Source: Actinomycetota bacterium
Lineage (GTDB): Bacteria; Actinomycetota; Acidimicrobiia; Acidimicrobiales; Ilumatobacteraceae
Length of the DNA: 7,088 nt
Assembly: GCA_018882725.1 (NCBI GenBank)
Contig: VERK01000118.1
Span: forward strand, 1 to 7,088
Reading direction: 5' to 3'
Position 1 is the stretch's first letter. Each line of letters begins with the position of its first letter. The notes under the pieces are model-generated. The model made no database searches, was not told where the DNA came from, and was given only the letters and a program-made list of their open reading frames with translations. Below, piece by piece: positions 1 to 7,088 of this stretch. The position numbers were made by a program, and so were the translations under genes.

Positions 1-1
1 C

Positions 2-10
2 TGCTAGTTT
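2..10 (+). promoter_or_regulatory. possible extended -10 promoter element for the pyr operon
   Basis: Bases 2-10 read TGCTAGTTT, which fits the TGN-TANNNT extended -10 pattern common in actinobacterial promoters. If it is used, transcription would start around bases 16-18, just before the lower stem of the PyrR binding loop, so the leader RNA would hold little besides that hairpin. Any -35 element would lie outside the window and cannot be judged. Nine bases of a degenerate pattern are weak evidence on their own; the fit to the hairpin position is the main support. Confidence 0.35.
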
Positions 11-18
11 CGTCTCGA

Positions 19-49
19 CCGTCAAACGAGTCCTGTGAGGCTCGAACGG
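19..49 (+). promoter_or_regulatory. PyrR binding loop (RNA regulatory hairpin in the pyrR leader)
   Basis: Bases 29-42 match the established PyrR binding-loop consensus ARUCCNGNGAGGYU at all 14 positions. The flanks fold as this RNA should. The upper stem pairs 27-32 with 39-44 (CGAGUC with GGCUCG, one G-U pair) around the hexaloop CUGUGA (33-38). A purine-rich internal bulge follows (CAAA at 23-26 opposite A45). The lower stem pairs CCGU 19-22 with ACGG 46-49. In the known family, PyrR binds this element when UMP or UTP is high, and PRPP opposes binding. Only 8 bases separate the hairpin from the start codon, so there is no room for the terminator/antiterminator used in Bacillus. G48 and G49 belong both to the lower stem and to the Shine-Dalgarno sequence, which implies translational repression. 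Confidence 0.92.
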
Positions 50-52
50 AGG
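48..52 (+). promoter_or_regulatory. pyrR ribosome binding site, partly inside the PyrR hairpin
   Basis: GGAGG lies 5 bases before the ATG at 58 and fixes that start. Its first two G residues are paired with C19 and C20 in the lower stem of the PyrR binding loop, so stabilising the hairpin should hide the site from the ribosome. Confidence 0.8.
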
Positions 53-57
53 ACAAC

Positions 58-612
58 ATGGAAGCAACGCCGGCCGCGGCCGGGGCCACAACCGAGCCTG
101 CCCACGTCCTCCGATCCGACGACATTTCCCGCGCGGTCACCCGTATCGCGCACGAAATTCTCGAACGCAATCGCGGTTCCGATGGCGTCGTCATCGTCGG
201 CCTGCAGCGCGGTGGCGTGTGGCTGGCCGAACGAATCGCCGATGCCATTCAACGCATCGATGGCCAGCCGGTTCCGCTCGGCCGACTCGACGTGTCGTTG
301 TTCCGCGACGATCTGGCCTTGAGGCCGGTCACACCGGTGTCGGTGAGTGACATTCCCGTCGACCTCAGCGGTTCGCGGGTCGTGCTGGTCGACGACGTCC
401 TGTTCACCGGTCGAACGGTTCGCGCCGCGCTCGACGCGCTCAATCAGTACGGTCGCCCGGCGTCGGTGCAGTTGGCCGTGATGGTCGACCGCGGGCACCG
501 CGAGCTTCCGATACGGCCCGATTACGTGGGCAAGAACATCCCCACCAGCCGTGACGAAGACATCCAGGTGACCCCGGAGGCCGTGGTGTTGAAGAAGGTG
601 ACCCCGCGATGA
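58..612 (+). CDS. pyrR: PyrR: pyrimidine operon RNA-binding regulator / uracil phosphoribosyltransferase
   Basis: PyrR is a cytoplasmic protein that binds pyr mRNA when uridine nucleotides are plentiful. Many members also convert uracil and PRPP to UMP. The 184-residue product is full length (about 180 is usual) and has the type I phosphoribosyltransferase fold. The PRPP motif VVLVDDVLFTGRT is at residues 108-120, RGG at 51-53 and the LFRDD segment at 81-85. The stretch TRIAHEI (28-34) and the run from RGHRELP to VGKNIPTS (145-164) carry the residues tied to RNA binding in Bacillus PyrR: T28, H32, R148, R153 and K159 by alignment from memory. It therefore looks competent as a regulator, not only as an enzyme. 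The N-terminal 15 residues are Ala/Thr/Pro-rich and probably disordered. The ATG at 58 has GGAGG 5 bases upstream. The stop overlaps the pyrB start (ATGA). A plain uracil phosphoribosyltransferase is unlikely given these motifs and the RNA site upstream. Confidence 0.97.
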   Translation: MEATPAAAGATTEPAHVLRSDDISRAVTRIAHEILERNRGSDGVVIVGLQRGGVWLAERIADAIQRIDGQPVPLGRLDVSLFRDDLALRPVTPVSVSDIPVDLSGSRVVLVDDVLFTGRTVRAALDALNQYGRPASVQLAVMVDRGHRELPIRPDYVGKNIPTSRDEDIQVTPEAVVLKKVTPR

Positions 613-1547
613 AGCACGTGCGCAGCATCGAAGAACTCGGGGTCGACGGCATCGTGCGCATCTTGAAAGTGGCCGAGCACATGGCCGAAGTGAATCGCCG
701 ACCGGTGCCCAAGGTGCCAGCTCTGGTTGGCAAGACCGTGGTGAGTTTGTTCTTCGAGGACTCCACGCGTACCCGCATCTCGTTCGAGACGGCGGCGCGG
801 CGCCTGTCGGCCGACACCATGACCTTCAGCGTGTCGACATCGAGCGTCAACAAGGGTGAGAGTCTGCGCGACACGGTCGAGACCGTGAGCGCGATGGGCG
901 TCGCGGCCTTCGTCGTGAGGCACAAGTCGAGTGGTGTTCCGTGGCAGATGGCGAACTGGACCGATGCCTCGATCGTCAATGCGGGCGATGGATGGCACCA
1001 GCACCCCACTCAAGCGCTGCTCGATTGCCATTCGATCATCGGAGCGTTCGGTATCGAGCCGACACCTTCGTGTCTGCGCGGTCTCACCATCACGATCGTG
1101 GGCGATGTGCGGCACAGTCGGGTCGCGCGCAGCGACATCGAAGCGTTCACGGCGCTCGGCGCCACGGTGCGTCTGGTCGGTCCGCGCACGTTGATGCCAC
1201 CCGACGCGACGCCGTGGGGAGTCGAGATCACCGACGACTTCGACGCGACCCTTCGCGACTCCGACGTGGTCTACATGTTGCGCATGCAACGCGAGCGCAT
1301 GAACGAGGCCCTGGTTCCGCACCTGGGCGAGTATTCGACTCGATTCGGACTCGATGCCGTTCGGGCCGCCCGGATGAAGGACGGGGCCGTGGTCATGCAT
1401 CCGGGTCCGATGAACAGGGGAGTGGAGATGATGATCGACCCGTCCGAGTTGCCGCGCAGTCTCGTGACCAATCAAGTCGCGAGCGGAGTGTCGGTCCGCA
1501 TGGCGGTGCTGTTCGACGTGCTCGGTGGCCAGGAGGTCGCGTCGTGA
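609..1547 (+). CDS. pyrB: PyrB: aspartate carbamoyltransferase catalytic subunit
   Basis: PyrB joins carbamoyl phosphate and aspartate to give N-carbamoyl-aspartate, the committed pyrimidine step, in the cytoplasm. The 312 residues match the usual 305-315. The carbamoyl-phosphate loop DSTRTR is at 51-56, K82 (in NKGES) corresponds to E. coli K84, R104 to R105, and HPTQ (132-135) is the second phosphate/carbamoyl motif. The aspartate domain has RHSR (168-171) and RMQRER (225-230), the counterpart of the E. coli 229-231 loop. HPGPMNRG (264-271) replaces the HCLP motif of ornithine carbamoyltransferase, so that alternative is excluded. The start overlaps the pyrR stop. AAGGTGA at 595-601 is a reasonable ribosome binding site 7 bases upstream. 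No pyrI regulatory subunit follows. The start also overlaps translationally with an upstream gene under PyrR control, so expression should follow that of pyrR. Confidence 0.97.
   Translation: MKHVRSIEELGVDGIVRILKVAEHMAEVNRRPVPKVPALVGKTVVSLFFEDSTRTRISFETAARRLSADTMTFSVSTSSVNKGESLRDTVETVSAMGVAAFVVRHKSSGVPWQMANWTDASIVNAGDGWHQHPTQALLDCHSIIGAFGIEPTPSCLRGLTITIVGDVRHSRVARSDIEAFTALGATVRLVGPRTLMPPDATPWGVEITDDFDATLRDSDVVYMLRMQRERMNEALVPHLGEYSTRFGLDAVRAARMKDGAVVMHPGPMNRGVEMMIDPSELPRSLVTNQVASGVSVRMAVLFDVLGGQEVAS
1531..1537 (+). promoter_or_regulatory. strong pyrC ribosome binding site inside the pyrB 3' end
   Basis: AGGAGGT is a near-perfect Shine-Dalgarno sequence. It lies 6 bases before the GTG at 1544 and decides the pyrC start, because the pyrC frame stays open upstream to 941 within pyrB and could mislead a longest-frame rule. 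Confidence 0.85.
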
Positions 1548-2839
1548 GCCTCTTGATTCGCGGTGGTCGCATCATCGATTCAACCTCGACCGACGATGAG
1601 GGCCGAACCGCTGACGTGCTCGTCGACGGCGACCGGATCGTTCAGGTGCTCGATGCCGGCAGCGAGGTTCGAGCCGATGACGTACTCGACGCCACCGGTT
1701 GTGTCGTGAGTCCGGGTTTCGTCGACCTCCACGTACATCTACGCGAGCCGGGTCGAGAAGAGTCCGAGACGATCGAAACCGGAAGTCGCGCTGCGGCCCG
1801 CGGTGGCTTCACCGCGGTCGTTGCCATGCCCAACACCGAACCCCCGCACGATTCGCGGGTGGTCGTCGACTTCGTTCGCGACCAAGGGCGACGGGCCGGA
1901 TTGTGCGAAGTGGTGCCGTCGGGTTGCATCACCGTCGGCCGCGCCGGACAAACGTTGGCGCCATTCGCCGAACTGCGCGAGGCCGGAGTCCGCTTCTTCA
2001 CCGACGATGGCAACGGAGTTCAGGATGCACAACTCATGCGGCGAGCGTTGGAGTACGCCGGGCAACTCGGCCTGACTCTCGCTCAACATTGCGAAGTGGC
2101 GAGCCTCACCCACGGTGCCGTGATGCACGAGGGGGCCTGCTGCAGTCGTCTCGGGTTACCTGGCTGGCCATCGCTAGCAGAAGAACTCATGGTTCACCGC
2201 GACATCGAGTTGTGCCGCCTCACCGGTTCACCCGTGCACTTCTTGCACCTGTCCACTGAACGAAGTGTCGACATGGTGCGTGTGGCCAAAGCCGAGGGTT
2301 TGCCCGTCACCGCCGAAGCCGCCCCGCATCACTTCACGCTCACCGACGAAGCACTCAGCGGATTCGATCCGACATTCAAGGTGAATCCCCCCTTGCGCAC
2401 ACCGGCCGACATCGCGGCGTTGAAGCGCGGTCTGGCCGACGGAACCATCGACGCCATCGCCACCGATCACGCCCCGCACGCGCCCCATCTCAAGGAACTG
2501 CCGCTCGATCAGGCGCCACCAGGCATGCTCGGGCTCGAGACCGCGTTGGCTCTCGCCCTCACCGAGTTGGCGATGCCGTTGCGTGACGTGGTGGCCGCCC
2601 TCAGTTGGAAGCCGGCCGCCATCGCTCATCTGGCCGACCGCCATGGCCGACCGATCGCGGCCGGTGAACCGGCCAACCTCACGGTGTTCGATCCGAGCGC
2701 AACCTGGACCATCGATCGGGGACAGCTGGCGAGCAGAAGCCGCAACACCCCCTACCACGGACGAACAGTGCGCGGTCGGGTGCGACACACCGTGTTCGGT
2801 GGTCGGGCCGTGGTGGTCGACGGGGCGGCGACCAAGTGA
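1544..2839 (+). CDS. pyrC: PyrC: dihydroorotase, class I (GTG start)
   Basis: PyrC reversibly cyclises N-carbamoyl-aspartate to dihydroorotate and is a zinc-dependent amidohydrolase of the cytoplasm. The product is 431 residues, normal for class I (E. coli-type class II is about 350). Metal and substrate residues are visible: H63, H65 and R67 in DLHVHLREPG (61-70), MPNT (95-98), the metal-bridging aspartate in FFTDDGNG (151-158), H182 in AQHCE, H235 in FLHLST, N281 in KVNPPLR, and D308 with H309 and H312 in TDHAPH (307-312). As in Aquifex-type class I enzymes, an aspartate takes the place of the carbamylated lysine. The C-terminus closes with the small beta domain typical of amidohydrolases (GEPANLTVFD, 374-383) and the NTPYHG motif (401-406). 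GTG at 1544 overlaps the pyrB stop (GTGA) and has AGGAGGT 6 bases upstream. An allantoinase or hydantoinase is unlikely in this operon. Confidence 0.96.
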   Translation: MSLLIRGGRIIDSTSTDDEGRTADVLVDGDRIVQVLDAGSEVRADDVLDATGCVVSPGFVDLHVHLREPGREESETIETGSRAAARGGFTAVVAMPNTEPPHDSRVVVDFVRDQGRRAGLCEVVPSGCITVGRAGQTLAPFAELREAGVRFFTDDGNGVQDAQLMRRALEYAGQLGLTLAQHCEVASLTHGAVMHEGACCSRLGLPGWPSLAEELMVHRDIELCRLTGSPVHFLHLSTERSVDMVRVAKAEGLPVTAEAAPHHFTLTDEALSGFDPTFKVNPPLRTPADIAALKRGLADGTIDAIATDHAPHAPHLKELPLDQAPPGMLGLETALALALTELAMPLRDVVAALSWKPAAIAHLADRHGRPIAAGEPANLTVFDPSATWTIDRGQLASRSRNTPYHGRTVRGRVRHTVFGGRAVVVDGAATK

Positions 2840-2847
2840 CGATGTTT

Positions 2848-2876
2848 TATAATTATGCGAAACACCGTATGATCAT
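2848..2876 (+). repeat. two TATRATYAT motifs 20 bp apart
   Basis: TATAATTAT (2848-2856) and TATGATCAT (2868-2876) agree at 7 of 9 positions and start exactly 20 bp apart, close to two turns of the helix. Each contains a perfect 8-bp palindrome (ATAATTAT at 2849-2856, ATGATCAT at 2869-2876). They could be paired protein-binding sites, tandem -10 elements, or chance within an AT-rich stretch. Confidence 0.45.
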
Positions 2877-2882
2877 TCATAC
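2867..2882 (+). repeat. perfect inverted repeat next to the carA ribosome binding site
   Basis: GTATGA (2867-2872) and TCATAC (2877-2882) are exact reverse complements around TCAT. In RNA the stem can extend by C2865-G2885 and C2866-G2884 with U2883 bulged, which would engage the first two G residues of the carA Shine-Dalgarno sequence. It may be a DNA operator, a weak RNA hairpin, or neither; the stem is AU-rich. Confidence 0.6.
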
Positions 2883-2883
2883 T

Positions 2884-2890
2884 GGAGAGG
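2884..2890 (+). promoter_or_regulatory. carA ribosome binding site
   Basis: GGAGAGG directly abuts the ATG at 2891. GGAG (2884-2887) leaves 3 bases to that ATG, whereas GAGG (2887-2890) leaves 6 bases to the in-frame GTG at 2897. Spacing thus favours GTG 2897, while start-codon strength favours ATG 2891. Confidence 0.65.
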
Positions 2891-3976
2891 ATGACCGTGG
2901 CGATTCGTGAGGCGGCCCTCGTACTGGCCGATGGCAGCGTGTTCGAAGGGGAGGCGATCGGAGCCGAGTCGACGATCGCGACTGGTGAAGTGGTGTTCAA
3001 CACCGTGCTGTCGGGGTACCAAGAGGTGATCACCGACCCGAGTTACGCCGGTCAGATCATCACGTTCACGTATCCGCACATCGGCAACTACGGAACCGCG
3101 CCCATCGACGACGAGGCATCGCGGCCGCACTGTCGCGGGGTGATCGTCCGCGACCTGGCTCGCCGCCACAGCAACCATCGAGCCGAAACGAGTCTCGACG
3201 CGATGTTGGCCGCACGCGGAATTCCCGGGATTGCCGGCATCGACACGCGTCGTCTCACGCGCGTGCTGCGTGACACCGGCGCCATGTCCGGTGCGTTCGG
3301 TACGGCATCCGAATCCGACTTGCTCGCGGCGGCGCGCGCCGAGCGTGGCACCGATGGCATCGATCTCGTCGCCACGGTCTCCACCGCTCAGCCCTACTCG
3401 TTCGGATCGGGTCGTCATCGCGTGGTGGCCTACGACTTCGGCATCAAGACCACGATCCTGCGTTGTCTGGCCGAGATCGCCACGGTGGAAGTGGTGCCGG
3501 CGTCCACGTCGGCCGCCGACGTTCTGGCCCGTCGTCCCGACGGGGTCTTCTTGTCGAACGGTCCCGGTGATCCGGCGGCCGTGCCGTACGCGGTCGACGC
3601 GATTCAGCAACTGCTCGGTGAAGTACCGGTGTTCGGAATCTGCCTCGGTCATCAATTGCTCGGTCGTGCACTCGGAGGCACCACGTTCAAGTTGCCGTTC
3701 GGGCACCACGGTGGAAACCACCCGGTGCGTCATGAAGCCAGTGGGCACGTGGAAATCACGAGTCAGAACCACAACTTCTGTCTCGACCCCGAGAGCCTGG
3801 CCGGGAAGGCGACTGTCACGCATCTCAACCTGAACGATCTCACCAACGAAGGCATGCGCGTTATGAACGCACCAGCCTTCAGCGTGCAGTACCACCCGGA
3901 GGCCGGGCCCGGCCCGCACGACAGTCGCTATCTCTTCGATCAATTCGATCGATTGATGCAGGACGGGAGCTTCTGA
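2891..3976 (+). CDS. carA: CarA: carbamoyl-phosphate synthase small subunit (glutamine amidotransferase)
   Basis: CarA hydrolyses glutamine and passes the ammonia through a tunnel to CarB. The product is 361 residues (E. coli 382). Residues 1 to about 150 form the CarA-specific N-terminal domain, with the signature from FNTVLSGYQE through ITDPSYAGQI to YPHIGNYG (36-68) and the GIDTRRLTR segment (116-124). Residues from about 177 form the class I glutaminase domain: DFGIK (182-186), LSNGPGDP (221-228), nucleophile C251 in FGICLGHQ (248-255), and H335 and E337 in YHPEA (334-338), giving an intact Cys-His-Glu triad. The start is either ATG 2891 or GTG 2897, differing by two residues; the longer form is listed. 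carA follows a 51-bp AT-rich gap that may carry its own promoter, and carB begins 1 bp after its stop. Residue numbers count from ATG 2891. Confidence 0.97.
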   Translation: MTVAIREAALVLADGSVFEGEAIGAESTIATGEVVFNTVLSGYQEVITDPSYAGQIITFTYPHIGNYGTAPIDDEASRPHCRGVIVRDLARRHSNHRAETSLDAMLAARGIPGIAGIDTRRLTRVLRDTGAMSGAFGTASESDLLAAARAERGTDGIDLVATVSTAQPYSFGSGRHRVVAYDFGIKTTILRCLAEIATVEVVPASTSAADVLARRPDGVFLSNGPGDPAAVPYAVDAIQQLLGEVPVFGICLGHQLLGRALGGTTFKLPFGHHGGNHPVRHEASGHVEITSQNHNFCLDPESLAGKATVTHLNLNDLTNEGMRVMNAPAFSVQYHPEAGPGPHDSRYLFDQFDRLMQDGSF

Positions 3977-3977
3977 C

Positions 3978-7088
<3,111 letters not shown>

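Larger units (their letters stand above)
2840..2890 (+). promoter_or_regulatory. AT-rich pyrC-carA intergenic region, candidate internal promoter for carAB
   Basis: This 51-bp gap is about 37% GC (bases 2841-2880 only 30%) and is the sole non-coding break in the operon. It holds a perfect -10 hexamer TATAAT (2848-2853) without a recognisable -35, and a second -10-like TATGAT (2868-2873) with TTTATA (2846-2851) 16 bp upstream as a weak -35. Start sites would fall near 2860 or 2880, just ahead of carA. Separate control of carAB would be sensible because carbamoyl phosphate also feeds arginine synthesis. No PyrR binding-loop sequence occurs here. Promoter activity is inferred from composition and motifs only. 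Confidence 0.5.

Noticed and set aside
522..1475. 317-codon minus-strand open frame opposite pyrR and pyrB
   Set aside because: Antisense shadow of pyrB with a His/Arg-rich composition and no family motif.
941..1543. about 200-codon in-frame upstream extension of pyrC
   Set aside because: These bases encode pyrB in another frame, and the extension reads as Arg/Ser-rich nonsense. The dihydroorotase family start and AGGAGGT place initiation at GTG 1544.
609..1547. ornithine carbamoyltransferase instead of aspartate carbamoyltransferase
   Set aside because: The HPGP motif near the C-terminus, the GWHQHPTQ form of the second motif and the pyr operon position all indicate PyrB; the HCLP motif of the ornithine enzyme is absent.
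2814..2848. possible intrinsic terminator after pyrC (TGGTCG 2814-2819 with CGACCA 2829-2834, then TTTT at 2845-2848)
   Set aside because: The 6-bp stem has a 9-base loop and the short T run begins 10 bases after the stem instead of directly following it, so termination is unlikely.
2866..2883. arginine repressor (ARG box) site before carA
   Set aside because: The dyad is TATGA-TCAT-TCATA and does not fit the TGAAT-N4-ATTCA arrangement of E. coli or Bacillus ARG boxes; only one ATTCA half-match occurs. Arginine control remains possible but this motif does not show it.
2840..2890. second PyrR binding loop before carA
   Set aside because: No sequence resembling ARUCCNGNGAGGYU occurs in the gap; the hairpin there has a four-base UCAU loop.

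Overview
This window is a pyrimidine biosynthesis operon, read entirely on the + strand, in the order pyrR - pyrB - pyrC - carA - carB. carB is cut by the right-hand edge. The DNA is GC-rich with strong G/C third-position preference. The gene order, the form of PyrR and the leader design (a PyrR RNA site overlapping the ribosome binding site, as known in mycobacteria) point to an actinobacterium. A deep-branching group such as Acidimicrobiia is possible, but that is an impression and was not tested.

Layout. Bases 1-57 are a very short leader. It holds a possible extended -10 element (2-10) and an excellent PyrR binding loop (19-49) whose 3' stem arm contains the first two G residues of the pyrR Shine-Dalgarno sequence. 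pyrR (58-612), pyrB (609-1547) and pyrC (1544-2839) overlap by 4 bp at each junction (ATGA, then GTGA), so they are probably translationally coupled. A 51-bp AT-rich gap (2840-2890, about 37% GC) is the only real intergenic space. It contains two -10-like, near-palindromic motifs exactly 20 bp apart and a perfect 6-bp inverted repeat against the carA ribosome binding site. carA (2891-3976) and carB (3978-7088, partial) are 1 bp apart.

How the genes work together. CarA releases ammonia from glutamine, and CarB uses it with bicarbonate and 2 ATP to make carbamoyl phosphate. PyrB condenses that with aspartate to carbamoyl-aspartate, and PyrC closes the ring to dihydroorotate. PyrR senses uridine nucleotides against PRPP and should bind the leader RNA, blocking translation of pyrR and, by coupling, of pyrB and pyrC. 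carAB sits after the gap with its own candidate promoter, which makes sense because carbamoyl phosphate is also needed for arginine. All catalytic motifs checked are intact and no frameshift was seen.

I found no mobile element, CRISPR, tRNA or rRNA, and no new enzymatic system. The enzymes are ordinary. The interest lies in the two control regions, 1-57 and 2840-2890.
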